A stretch of DNA of 64,000 bases from Stenopsyche tienmushanensis. Taxonomy: Eukaryota > Arthropoda > Insecta > Trichoptera > Stenopsychidae. Of the stretch, positions 10,936 to 22,897 are shown piece by piece (within the stretch, counting starts at the first letter, position 1; the number at the start of each line of letters is the position of its first letter). The notes beneath the pieces were generated by a model. That model saw only the letters and a list, made by a program, of their open reading frames with translations. It had not been told where the DNA came from and did not search any database. Where the stretch lies: the NCBI GenBank assembly GCA_008973525.1, contig WACJ01000114.1, forward strand, positions 248,001-312,000, in the 5' to 3' direction. Both the position numbers and the translations under genes were made by a program.

Positions 10936-13195
10936 CGTAAAAATATTAATTCGATGTAAATAATTAATGCCTTATTTATTATGGTATTTTTATATCGTCT
11001 AGAATTGATAAAAAATAGTACAAAATCATACATAATATACGCCATGGAACAGCGCAGGATATTTTTCAAATGTATAAATCACACAAACAAATTTTTGTTT
11101 AAAAAATATTAATTTCTGGAAGAGAATAAGCGCCACAAGCCATTTTTGCAATTATTTTGGAAAATATTTAGTATATTTAATCAAAATAATTTGCCACAAC
11201 AGGATAAACAATAATCAAAACTGAAATAATATAAATTCAATTGATATTATCATTCAGAACTTATTTATATATGGTATATTAGATTATTGTCAGAAAGATA
11301 CAAGAAAAAAATAGTTTTGTGAAATGTGGTATGTTAAAACATCAATAAACAAAGTAAACAAGCCAATATTCATACATTTTAAGTCTATGCTAAAAATAAA
11401 TAATATTAATAACAGTTTGAATTATTAAACATGTTAAGATTGAGTAGTATAGTTAAATTATTTTAACAAATAGTAAAAAAAATATTCAGCGCCTTACTAG
11501 ATTGGATATAATCCAGAAATGTATGGACTCTGATCAGGGATGATATAAAGCCGAGTCCTGTGCTCTTTAATTCAAAGCTGGAGCTCAAGTGAGCTGGATC
11601 TATTTGGCAAATGCAACCAGAAATCTCCTCAAATTAGCTCTAATTGCCAATTTCAACAAGAAAAATTCAACCGAATGAGTTTATGCCACAGTGGACGCAG
11701 CCACAGTGGCATATTTTATAAACAGGCCGTAGATTTATTTCGGCGTGCATTATTTCAGTTGAAATAAAACGAATTAATTTAAAATCGAGCCCTCGACGTT
11801 CAAAAATAGCACCGGTTAAAACTCGAACATGAACTACATTTGACGGTTTCCATTACAAGGCCAGTAAATTTCTGAAAATAAATTGTAACATGACGTTGCG
11901 CGAATGCGTCGTTCCAGAAAAACAGGCAGAAATTACGCACGCCGATTTCCAGAAGTGCAAAAATATTATTTCTCTGACAATAAGAGAAGCATTCGTTACT
12001 ATTTCTAAAGCAACCCATGGATGATATTTTTAGGATTTGTGGCCAATTTTGTGCATAAAAATACATTATGAAACGACGAAAAAGAAGAACGGCGCGAGTG
12101 GGCGACGATAAAATTGAACGAAAAAAAAATACATATCAATTCAAATAAAAAAAAATAAAAAATTCATGCGATATTTTAAAATTGATTGCTTGAAAATTAA
12201 ATTAATCATTTGAGTGTGATGCTATTTTGTAAAAAAAATAATTTATCATAAATTATTTTTGATTGATTAAAATCGGTTATGGTCGTAGCAAATTTTGTTA
12301 AGAGTAAGCTGTGCGTCATTTAAAACTAATGCTTAAATTCATTTGAAGTGTCAAATAATGTGCATACATACGTCATATCGCCACTTTAAATTGTGAGTAT
12401 TTTTTATTTCATATGTGATATTGAATTTGATTTGATGTTAAATTGAATTATATATTAATTGCATGTCTTGATCATTTTGCTTTGGAAATTATTTTTAGCA
12501 AATTTTAATTGTTTGTGAGACGTTAAATATGCCTGTGTATTGTTAACTTTTTTTACAAATACGTCAAAGGCCAGCCAATTGTTAAGACGTTGCATGACAG
12601 CTGATTCTTTTTGATCTGAACTTCGTCCAACAGTCGAGTATTCTTTTTCGAAGACATCGTCGATAATTAATGTGCCGATGGCAGTTTTGACTCGTTTATT
12701 CATGGTATAAATAAAAATGCGAACCAGACGAACAGAAAAGGGACGATCGATTAAATAATGAGCCCATTAAAGGGTCAGTATCATATTCATAGAGCGTAAT
12801 ATTCATTCATGTGACATCGGATCGTGTTATTTAAAATTCAATGAAAGGCCCGCCAACGACACCTGTCGGCCGACGAGCGAAGCTTATTTAAAAATACACG
12901 TAAATAAACTGTCGTCTGGCGTTTTAAGAGCACGCGCCGAGTGTTAAAACACGAAAATTCACACGTCTGTCATCGAAATCAATCTATAAACGCATCGCTT
13001 TAATGTTTTAAAGGTCGTCATGGTTTTTTCCCCGAAGATTTAATACATTCGCATACACAAATTTACACGCGTTTCCAGATCACGCAAACGTTAATTCGCC
13101 GCATCGCGTAGGAAGCGGCGAAATGTAAATGTGGCCGCTTCCAGATGTGTAACATGAATTGCAATGATGTAAATCGATCGCGTGCGCAAACTTAC

Positions 13196-14502
13196 CCTAT
13201 TTTAGACCAAAAATCTTCCCCGTCGTCCGATGCTTGCTCTGATGGGGCCCTGTTGGTCGTTTCGGTCAGGTCGAAGTGCACTTTTTTGTCCAAAGCGTCG
13301 TCGTCGTCAGCCACTCGTCCGTCGCTGGGCTGGTCGTCTTCGGCGTCGTCCGTTATTTCAGTTATGGTCAAATTGGGAGAGCCGTTTCCAGTCTGCATTT
13401 TCTTGTCCTCCACGGGAGAGTCGTCGGCCTCGAGGACGACAGCTTCGCTGTGCTGCGGCTCTTCCAGGGGGAGAGTCATCGAAGTGTCGTACATCGATTT
13501 CAGTTTGGCGATGTTTTCCGTGGTCGTTTCCTCGTCGTCCATGGGCTCGTCGTCGATCATCAGGCTGGGGTCTTTGGAGTCGCCGGATTTTTCGTCGCCG
13601 TCCGTCTGCTTTTTGGGTTCGCTCTGTTCCTCGGGCTCGACGGTCATCTCTTCGTAGGCGTGTTCCCTGGTAATCTCGACGGGGGCCGCCTCCGGTCGAT
13701 CCTCGACGGGTTCGGCTTCGGGTTCTTCGACGTTGTTGGTCATGACGATGGATATTTTCTTCTGAGGTTCGCTTTCGAGCTCTCTCTCCAGTTCGGCGGC
13801 CTTTCTTCGTTCTCTCCGTTCGGTGCCGGGGGAGCAGTCCAGAGTGAGGATTTCTTGGACTTCTTCTTTCGCCTTGGTCGGTTGATCTTTTTTGTGGTGA
13901 AATATGTCTTTGTGTATCGTTTTGTCGGCGATGTGTTTTATTTTTTCTACGATGGGATGGCAAAATTTGGAATTGCGCGGTGATTCGTCTTCGGGGGGCG
14001 GAGCGGCGGTCGATGCGGGATGCTTGCGTTTGAGTATTCCTTTGGGAGATATGCCCACTTTTGCCTCTTTGACGACTTTGAGGTTGTCCGGCATTATGAT
14101 CTGTTCGATAGGTTTCTCTTTATCTTCCTCGTCGAGGGATATTTCTTTGGAGAACATGGGGATGTGTACCGATTCGTCCTCGCCTTCTCCCAGTTTTCTG
14201 CTGCTTCCTGGGGACGAATCGAGCATGAGAATCTTTTGGGGCTCGTCTTCGGCGGCCGAGACCGGAGTCCTGCGGCCGCTGCGGTCTCTCGAATGATCCC
14301 TGGACATGATTCCTTTGGGTTCCGTGTCCTTGAGGACTGTCTCGGCGGTGATGTCTCCGACTTGTAAAGGGGCTTTATCCAGATAAGTCCAAGGGTAACC
14401 GCCCTGTTGTCTAGCTCGTCTTATCTCCTCCCACTGATATGTTTTGATCGGCACCGGCGGCGACGATGACTCCTTTCGTATTTCTGACAAAGAGGATTCC
14501 AT
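13196..14502 (-). CDS. Exon 1 (start codon) of the large unassigned gene
   Basis: Opens with ATG at 14502 in a good context (AAAAATGG) and is open for 435 codons plus two bases to the donor GG|GTAAGT. A conserved-looking N-terminal block is followed by acidic, low-complexity sequence. That block has YQWEEIRRARQQGGYPWTYL near residues 25-45. Other visible parts: a duplicated ILxLDxSPG motif (ILMLDSSPG near 90, ILTLDCSPG near 217), a basic GILKRKHP stretch, an Arg/Glu-rich helix (RRERRKAAELERELE), then Glu/Asp-rich linkers to EDFWSKIG at the junction. Its GC content is clearly above the surroundings. No signal peptide or transmembrane helix is seen, suggesting a cytoplasmic or nuclear protein. 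Antisense frames at 13145-14367 are shadows. A 5' non-coding exon farther upstream cannot be excluded. Confidence 0.92.
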
Positions 14503-16032
14503 TTTTATATTACTTCAAGCTCAATGGCAGACAATAGACATGCTCGGGAAGACAAAACACTCGGATGTTTTATTTTAACAAACACAAATAGCACACACAA
14601 TGTATGTAGAATTGTAAATCACATTTTCGTCGAAAGAATTGCGATTGAAATGTTAATCGAGTTGGAAAAATACAACAATCAGATGTTAGGGGGGGGTCAC
14701 TGGGTTGTAAGTCAACGAGTATGCAGCTCTTTACCTCGCTTCGCATGGACTGGCCCAACGTCCATTACGTACCATCGTTGAGGAGTTGATGTGTCATTTT
14801 TTGGCGGATTCACACTGCACAATTTGGACAGAAATATATAGAGTTTGCGAAAATATTATGATCGAAATCGCCCACCGAGTGAGCAGCGGTGCTGGGCTGG
14901 CGGCACTTGTGCCGAATGGCTAAATATATCGTTGAGCATATGATTATTTTAGGTCAACACTTTACGTCACGGGAAAATGTGTATCGGAAGCTCGAGGAAG
15001 CACTCGCTCCCGGAGGTCTCTGCTCCTCTTCAGTCTCTTCCCCGATATCTCCGTCAAAACTGACCAACCAGCACAACTCAAACAAGCGATCGCACGGGAC
15101 AGCCTCAACTTTGTGCTTCTCAATCATCCAAATAAGAATTCATTAACCAATCGATCTACTGCGACAGTTTCAGCGTAACGTGTCCTCTCTCTCTTTTCCC
15201 AATGTTGTACCGATGGAGGAAAATCACATGATGTATTCGTCTCTTCTCTCCTATTGCTCTTTCGTTCGTTCTTCCAACGCACAGAAGAAGAAATTTTGAT
15301 ATCGTTGAACTTCAATGTATTATTGGAGCATTACGTGTATAACCCCTTCAAAGCTGCAATCTTCAACACCTAACACCCTAAGCTTCAATAATAAGAACTC
15401 ACACCACCGACAACTAACTTGGAAACGCCCAGCATATATTATTGAGTTTTACATAACGACATAACAATTTTACAATAATTTTACATAACAATTAACCGAT
15501 ACAAATAATCTATTTTCAATGTTAGAATCCATTTATTCAACAATACATCATAATGTGTACTCAAATATGAATACAAACGTAAGATTTTTTTCTTAAAATC
15601 ACATCATCATTTTCGTTACTCGCTATATAATAATGCACAAAATTTAATCTATTTAATTGCATAAAATATTGCGATTCTTGCCACTATCTTTGTTAAAAAT
15701 AAATTTAAAAAAACTATAAAATTGCTAAAAATAATGAAGATTTTATCAAGGTGTTACATTAGACTGTTAAAAGACAAGATGAGATTGGGATTTTGGCGGA
15801 CAGAAAAAGACCAGACCGCCCAAAATCTACGGATGCGCTGATATAGTTTAAGATATTAGTATAAATTGTCGTTTATAATTTAAAACGAAGATGGACATAT
15901 GATGTTGCGAGGTTGTTTTGGAAATTATGGTTATCAAAACAACCGAGCAAGAGTTTGAGAAATTTTGTTATACAACGCAAAAATCACAACGAGAGTAAGA
16001 TTGTAAAAATGGACACGGATTGATATTGAAAC
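14503..16032. other. 5' flank of the large gene; no assigned promoter
   Basis: The sequence up to ~15,300 is somewhat less AT-rich and probably contains 5' UTR or promoter, but no TATA box or initiator can be assigned with confidence. A G9 run sits at about 14689-14697. Short open frames (14524-14781, 14889-15146, 15124-15315) have no recognisable similarity. From 15,300 to 16,032 nothing is seen. Confidence 0.5.
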
Positions 16033-16190
16033 TAACCCGTACAGTAGGATGATCGCGTATTTGCGAGCGATGCGAACGAGACTATGAAGATTTTAAATTA
16101 GCTCACTACTCAAAGGGTTCACTGGAAAAAAGTTAAAAAGGATCACTGGAATTCGCTCGCAAATACGCGATCATCCTACCATGCAGGTTA
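16033..16190. mobile_element. Miniature inverted-repeat element / long hairpin (158 bp)
   Basis: The left end carries TAGGATGATCGCGTATTTGC then GAGCGA. The right end is its near-perfect inverse (TCGCTCGCAAATACGCGATC then ATCCTA). The arms are ~37 bp and separated by ~80 bp, and the outer bases read TA-ACCCGTAC...ATGCAGGT-TA. This fits a TA-target miniature transposon; a cruciform-forming regulatory hairpin is the alternative. Confidence 0.75.
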
Positions 16191-16652
16191 ATAACGAGCG
16201 TTTTTCTTAATAAATAATTAGTGTTAAAATTATGAAATAAAAATTTGTATTGTAAATATGATGTTACAATCGAAACTAAGTAGAAATTTGATGATTTGGA
16301 ATATCCGTGTTTTCCAGTTATCCGTGTTTGTCCTCCCCGGCAGTCCCCCGGATAATCACATAAAATGTGCAAACAAATGAGAAATATCAACTTCTAAATT
16401 CTTTAAACAAAAAACCAACAACTATTTTGAACTTGGTTTACTTTCAAATAGTTCTCTAAAATATACTCTATCCAACGATATTCCTCTTTCCCCTTTTTTT
16501 TGTCCTCGCCCGTTTTTGTCCATCCATGTTTTATGTGATTCTATTAAAGAGAATGATTATTTTTTTATCACGCGAGAACGCGGTCACGGATTGTAAAAAG
16601 TTGATATAATAGCAAATCTGCAATTTAATAACTCTTAGATGTATGTTGTGAT

Positions 16653-17670
16653 TAGGGAATCCAATCCCGAGCCAAAATTTCGATCCCGGGATTTCGGGAT
16701 TTCATTAGACAATCCCGGGACCAGTCCCGGGATCCCGGGATTGGGATTTTCAATCTTTTAAGAAATTACCTCGATGCATTTGATCAAAAATTACTAATCA
16801 GTCGATTTTTGTTCAATATAAAAAATCACTTGAAGGCCAAAGAATTTTATTTATTTAAGAAAAGATAAAAATACAATCTAAAAATAGATAAATAAAAGAC
16901 TAAAAAATTCAAATATTATTTTGAAAATATGCCCGAAGTAACATTAACATTAAACATTAGTGTTTCGTCATTTAGTCTGGATCTGATTTTGGAAGTCAGG
17001 CAACTTTCTGCTGAAAATGCACGCTCAGCTTCCACACTCGTTGGAGGTATCGTCATCAGATATTTAAATGCTAGTTCGAGTTGATGATCGCGTGAGCCCT
17101 CATTTTCGTATAACACCATCAATGTGACTGATAAAATTCTTTTGTGCTGAGACACGGACTAAAAATCGCAAAATTCCCGATTTCCCGACAAATTATTTAT
17201 TTTCGTCGCTGCAGATGAATACTTGTATACTATAATACTTTGATGTGATTTGTAATTATATTACGGAGGAATACAAAAAATCTGAACCCCGAATCTATTA
17301 TATTTCGTATCGATATTCCCATTATTCGTCGAGGTGTAGTAAATACATCACCGGTAGGGAAAGGTTACTATAACAATTTGAAAAACATTCATGTACGCTA
17401 TATATGTATACATAGATTATACAGTCACTGCTCCTATGCATCGCCTCAAGTTCTCCAATTACTAATTACGCCACTGTTTCCAAGCGTTCAGATTTCGTCG
17501 GGAATGTCTCGATTTAGTAGCCTTCGTCGTGTTGGTGAGATGTACGATTTCTGTTAGATAAAAATTTCAATCCCGGGATTTTCGGGATTACGTTTTCTAA
17601 TCCCGGGATTCTTAAGTACCTAAAACTGTCCGGGATCCCGGGATCCGGGATCCCGGGATTGGATTCCCTA
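16653..17670 (-). mobile_element. hAT-family element, copy A (1,018 bp, internally deleted)
   Basis: Ends are a perfect 17-bp inverted repeat (TAGGGAATCCAATCCCG) and the element is bounded by an exact 8-bp target duplication, GTTGTGAT, at 16645-16652 and 17671-17678. Both ends carry clusters of the palindrome ATCCCGGGAT, in very GC-rich contrast to the AT-rich middle. The only coding remnant is the transposase C-terminus on the minus strand. Copy B (58915-59884) has the same internal structure in the opposite orientation, and copy C (61866-62330) is truncated. The family therefore amplified after losing most of its transposase and was moved in trans. Confidence 0.95.
16916..17155 (-). pseudogene. 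hAT transposase C-terminal dimerisation domain remnant (copy A)
   Basis: About 66 C-terminal codons with the hAT dimerisation signature: LELAFKYLMTIPPTSVEAER followed by AFSAESCLTSKIRSRLND and a final FNVNVTSGIFSK stop. The catalytic RNase-H part and the BED zinc finger are absent, so it cannot make an active enzyme. From LELAFKYL onward the predicted protein is identical to copy B, indicating recent spread. An unrelated frame over the right end (17514-17717) merely translates the CCCGGG palindromes. Confidence 0.85.
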
Positions 17671-17923
17671 GTTGTGATATTGACATCTTCTGTTATTAGA
17701 ATTGATATTTTACACATTCCCGCCGGGTTACGAATAATAATGTCTTTTGCCTAATGCTGGAAATATTGGCGAAAATTTGCAATATTAGAAAAAATGCTTT
17801 AACTTTTTAACTAGTAGGTAGCTTAAGAATGATCGAATTTTTAACATTTTTTTATACGAAAAGTTTTAAATATATAATGTTTATATTTATTGTGTTGACT
17901 AGACGATCTTTATTGAATATTAA

Positions 17924-18562
17924 CCCTTTGAACTCCTATGGCCAGACTGTCTGGCCTAAATATTACGTGCGGGTAGCTCCGTCAGCAAGAAAGTCTGGCC
18001 GAAGAAAAATGTGTTTTTTTATCAACATTTTTTGTGGTTTTTTGTTCATTAAATAAACACTTATTTAATGAACACGTATTCTAAAGAATCTTTTAACCGT
18101 CATAAAATGTAGGTATAATTAACTGAAATCTATATAAAGTAAGTTATTAAGCTCTTTCAACAAAGATAGATGATTTTCGTTCGTGTTGTCTTGAAAGCAG
18201 GCGTTTGTTTTGATAATTAAGATACTCGCATCATTATTATTGTTGGTAAATTTTGTTATTCCCCCTTGACTGTTCTGGAGGGGTGTCATTAGCTGAGTAT
18301 CACCACTCCTTTGCAAAATATATTCCTTCAGAAGTTAAGTGGCGGGCTTAGACGGTAAACTTGCCCTTTTATTTTCGCAACACATTAATAGACAAAAACA
18401 GCTGAACAACAGAAAGCAAATAATATGCAAGTTGAACATTAAGAAATGAACTTCATTTATTGAGTTTGGTTTATTATCAAACTTGCTACACGCTGCGGCG
18501 GAGTTGACAAAAAAGTGGATTTACATTAGAGCGTAGCGTGTATGTTCTCCGGTGTGAAAGGG
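17924..18562. mobile_element. piggyBac-type miniature element P1 (TTAA / CCCTTT ends)
   Basis: TTAA is duplicated at 17920-17923 and 18563-18566. The termini read CCCTTTGAACTCC on the left and, inverted, CCCTTTCACACCGG on the right, matching the CCC-T start typical of piggyBac ends. It shares this layout with P2 (35021) and P3 (48644), although the interiors differ. A nearly palindromic GGCCAGACTGTCTGGCC lies close to the left end. The interior includes the minus-strand frame at 18119-18316. Confidence 0.85.
18119..18316 (-). pseudogene. Unclassified repeat-borne protein fragment, copy 1
   Basis: A 65-codon minus frame inside P1. It is related to the frame at 45417-45668: both begin QRSG(D/E), continue TPL-NS, and share ILIIKT-x2-C-x-Q-x-N. 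Both are preceded by the acceptor-like TTTTGCAAAG. No known domain is recognised. It may be an exon of an unknown transposon gene or host sequence captured by the element. Whether it is expressed is unknown. Confidence 0.4.
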
Positions 18563-21500
18563 TTAAGTACTTTAAAATGGCTAAATGCGCACAAGTACGT
18601 CTTTTCATATTAACCGACGGGAATGTTTTAAGTACAGATCTTTTCCAACTGTATTTACTTTAATGATACAACTATTTTTTTTTTAAATAAGCTAATTCAA
18701 GCTAACTTTATATCCCATTGATTAAAAGTTGGAAAACTACTGGTTAACTCTCTGATTTTATCAAATAACTAAAATGTAAATTAACCTGTATAAAATGTAT
18801 TTTGGCCACACTCTCAAGATTATTTTGTAAACATTAACATTCAATAGAATGTAAAATGGTATATTATATGTTATGTAGTTAAAGTAAGGTAAACATGTTT
18901 TTAAGCAGGCGTTAGACTGACGATGCCCTCTATTTGGCTCAACGGCCTTCATCCTAATACGTTTGATAGATTATACGTTATAAAAATACATATATTACAA
19001 GTATTTCATTTTGGAAATTATTATAACAAGTCTTACATTCGGTTAAATTTGTTTGAATAGAAATACGAGCCCTGTCTTCTTCCTTTTGTATGCAAAATTT
19101 GTAGTAAATATGAAAATCATAGAAATAAAACAACAATTGAGCATACGATAATATTTTCAGCACTTTAATATATTGAATGGTTTGATACATTTTATTGACA
19201 TTGTAAATTAATTAGACAATTCAATGTTTACATAGTAATTATTCTTAAAATATAAATAACCATTATGAGCCGTAAATATGAGCTCATTTTATAAAAATGT
19301 CTCCCCATTCTCAATCCCAATTACATTAATATATTTATCATTTTAATTTTATGCAATAAATAAATTCTATTTAACTTTTACATTAACTATAATTATATTA
19401 AGAAATGAGTAATTTGTTAATATTTAATATGCGTACGTATATATATATCTATACAAATATCTATATACGCATTCATATTCATATGATTTAATTTCAGATG
19501 TTGCTCGACGATGTGTTGCCATTTACGAGGGATGAATTCGAACACCTTGCGCGGGGAAAGTGGAAATGGCAGCACAACGCTTCAATAGTTAATCGTTTAA
19601 AGTTTCAATAGGTTATTCGAAAGATTACATTCGTACATAAGGCAAACAACACGTATCTTATGAAATAAAAAGGTAAGAAGACTATTAAAAGCAAATGAAT
19701 TGCATTATATATTAGAAACTGGTTTGAAAAGGTAACACAATAGACGTCTCTAAACATCACATGTAGCTTACTTATGAGATTTCTTATTGACAAAATTATA
19801 AATATGCTTACCCTAAAATGATAGCTGAAAATATGTAAGGGATGCTTGAGCAGATTGTATTGACAGTTGAAATGTTGAGATCTTATTAAAGTACGGCTAC
19901 AAATAGCTCCATCACAGTTAGAATATCGAAATCACATATATACGTCAAGATTGCTTTATTTATTAGCACTTGTAAAACAGTAAGCTTGAAACACTATTTC
20001 ACTGTCTTGATGGGTTTTTTATCATATTTTTCCTACTCAGCATTTGTATACATTTTATGTTTTTGCTCGCACTTTTATACAAATATCACTTAATAAGTTC
20101 GTAGTATTATTTTTCACTTTAATATTTTTATTTGTGATAATTTTTTAGCAATTCGTTTAAAAATTTCAATCGTACGAACTTATTGAATGATGCGTTAATT
20201 AAAAATAAATATGTAATAATTTTGCAGATTAATTAAATAATTAAAAACTGCCATATAATACAAACAAATAATCTTTGTATCAAACACATGTAAATAAAAA
20301 AAATGATGCCTATATAAAAGTTACCAAATTAATAATATACATTAAATATATATGAATATCAACAACGGTTTTTTAGCTTTTAGGTTTACAGACACTCCGG
20401 CAAATTTATGGCACTTAACTGGTTTAAAGGCTTCGCAGATCTGATTTGTCAAATCCATTTATTTTATTGCTTAGTAAAATTGTACATTTCGAAATCTTAT
20501 AAAGGCAAAGAATACTTTCAATGAGGTAGAAAATATACGTTGAAATTAATTTCAACCACTTTTTATAAAGTGGAAAAAACAATCCCACCTACTTTATTGT
20601 TTTAAAAATTATGATAAATCATAATAAAACTTTTATTCTAACAATACGTAGGGCAAATAAAAGTATGTTCATTTAATTTCGTTTATTTTTTTAATCTGTT
20701 TTTTGCTAGTGTTATTTTTCCAGGCAAAAATAGATATTTTAGATACATTTTCATTGTACTACTATTACATAAAATATTGAATTATAAGTATATAATAATT
20801 ATTCTTAAATATCAGGGTTGTCAGATTCATTCGTGATCAAGCACACTTTAACATTTCAATTTCCATATTGTATACGATCATCTGCAGGATTAGTTGTTGT
20901 ATATAATAGAATGCATACATAAAGATCGATGGATTAAATACAAATGTAGAATTTCATAAATCAGTTTTCTTATTCGACTCATTATGGAATAATAAAAGTA
21001 GCATAGTAAATATATTTTTTGTCAAACATTTAATATTCGATTAAGTGCAATTGAAAAGTAAAATGATATCTATTAACTCGTTATCGTCGTATTAACGCGT
21101 TATGCGTGAATTCTGCGATCACGCAAAATGCGAGTCCGGATCATAAATTTTTAATTTATACGATTTTAATGAATTATAGTGTATATATATATTACTATAT
21201 TGCACAGTTATATTTACTTACTTAATTCAGGTCGTTACATTGCCTTATTAATAATATAGGTAGTAAAATTTGTTTGTAACGTCAAACACATTTCTAAAGA
21301 GCAATACAGCCGTCTTCATAAATAAATCAGGGAATATGCAAATTTACTTCGTTCTGTGAATATGAATAACTTAGTTTTTTAAATCTTTTTACAATTACAT
21401 AAATACTTTCAATGAATCGCAATCAAAGGCTCTTTTCTTTTAAGTAATTCTAGATATAAGGCATTATTTAAACCTACGTGGGTTCATCATTCTAAATAAG

Positions 21501-22112
21501 CAGCCGAAGTTATTATAGGAAATGATCAAATTCGGTGTTACACATTTTTCTCTGTGGTCGTTTTATATTATAGGGCTAACCTGCCAAAAAATTTCTATGC
21601 GTATAATATTAGCTTGTGATTTTATATCGTATGAAGTTTCTCTCGGTGCCGAAGACCGTCACAAATTGAAAATCATATTCGATAGAATGAATGCATTAAT
21701 AACGCTCGGAATATAAATATGTGCCTAAATTTTCTTACCGACGATGCACAAGACAGGTAAATCTGGTTGAAAATGTAACATGCATAAATTGTTAGAATGA
21801 AAATTAATATACACAGTCTCCCTTGTCAAACATTTAAAAAACGTCCTTAAATTACTATATTTAATATGCATTTAAACCATTTAAATATCAATTTTTTAAA
21901 ACAATTTAATCTTGAAAACTCGTATATATTTTTAATGTGCGTTAAGCATAGATAATTTGCAATAAAATTTTATTCTATTTCTTAATCTCTAATAATGTGT
22001 GAATGTAGATTTTTGCAGAGGTTGACTGTACATAAAAATTTCATCTAATGACAAAATATGTTGTTGAACAGGTGACAATTTTTATATAAAACTACAATTA
22101 TATTTTACTAAC

Positions 22113-22117
<5 letters not shown>
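18563..22117. other. AT-rich intergenic stretch
   Basis: Apart from the exon-like segment at 19500-19610 the sequence is AT-rich, with only short unrecognised frames (18761-18952, 18978-19190, 19605-19793, 21522-21716). No tRNA, rRNA or delimited transposon was seen. Confidence 0.5.
19500..19610 (+). other. Exon-like GC-rich segment, possible small or terminal exon
   Basis: After a plausible acceptor (GATTTAATTTCAG at 19485-19497) comes ~110 bp of GC-richer sequence. One plus frame reads MLLDDVLPFTRDEFEHLARG then KWKWQHNASIVNRLKFQ and a stop. It stands out from the AT-rich flanks. No partner exon on the plus strand was found and I recognise no family. It could be a terminal exon, a lncRNA exon or chance. 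Confidence 0.25.
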
Positions 22118-22161
<44 letters not shown>

Positions 22162-22235
22162 TCATTTAATTATGTATATATATATATATATATATCATCA
22201 TTTAATTATGTATATATGTATATATATATACACAC
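22118..22235. repeat. (TA)n microsatellite with embedded repeat of ATCATCATTTAATTATG
   Basis: Two runs of TA dinucleotides, each followed by ATCATCATTTAATTATG (about 22158 and 22192), then a third mixed TA/TG run. This is a compound microsatellite that grew by duplication of the TA block plus the 17-bp spacer. Confidence 0.85.
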
Positions 22236-22897
22236 AAAACACCAACACTTTCATCGGCATGTTCATATATTCCCTCGTGTATGAAAAAATATTTTATCGA
22301 TGAATATTTTTTTATGTTATTATTTTATCTATGTTAAATCAACTTAAATTGAATTATACAATAACAAAGTTGTTTACTATGATTTTTTTTTTTTTTTTGC
22401 AAAAAGCCATTTTAATTATTTTAGTAAAAAAAGTAAACATACAAATAGTTCTCCTTTAAATGATTTAATGAGTCGAGGAGAATGTGAAATAGTTAAAGAA
22501 CATTCAATGAAGATTTGTGAATAAATTCACAACAAAAGCTTAGTTTAAAGTATTTAAAGTTTCTTACTTTATTTTAAGCAAATGAACACAGTTTGACAAG
22601 TCCTTCATCTACAAAATCTGACGAAAAAAAATTTAATAAACCTTCCTTAAACATTTATCAGTTAAATAATGTAATAAATTTTCATCATTGCGAATACCCA
22701 ACTATCTATAGGGGATAAACATAACGATTGAGCATTGAAATTTGTTTATAAATTTAATAATAATCATGAATTATTTATTAATATACAAGAAAAGATGGAA
22801 TATTATTTTATTTTCCACAAAAGTACATTATCATAGAAACGAAAGATCGGCATAATTAATTTTAACTATCGTAATAGAAACAATAGTAAATGAAATA

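Larger units (their letters stand above)
4912..13195 (-). other. Intron 1 of the large gene (8.3 kb), repeat-bearing
   Basis: Donor AAAATAGG|GTAAGT at 13195/13196 and acceptor TTTTGCAG|T at 4912/4911 on the minus strand. Phases match exactly (exon 1 leaves two bases, exon 2 gives one). Apart from the repeats listed separately (5763, 6404, 7850, 8773, 10080, 10404, 10863), the stretches 4912-6403, 6541-7849, 9413-10079 and 10936-13195 are AT-rich and show nothing I can identify. Short open frames at 7450-7635, 11800-12066 and 12455-12703 have no recognisable similarity or splice context. Confidence 0.8.

Noticed and set aside
13145..14367. Several long plus-strand and alternate minus frames over exon 1
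   Set aside because: Shadow frames caused by high GC and acidic codon bias; the 436-codon minus frame has the start context and splice phase.
17514..17717. Minus frame with repeated PGIPD as a gene
   Set aside because: It translates the CCCGGGAT palindromes at the hAT terminus and crosses the element end.
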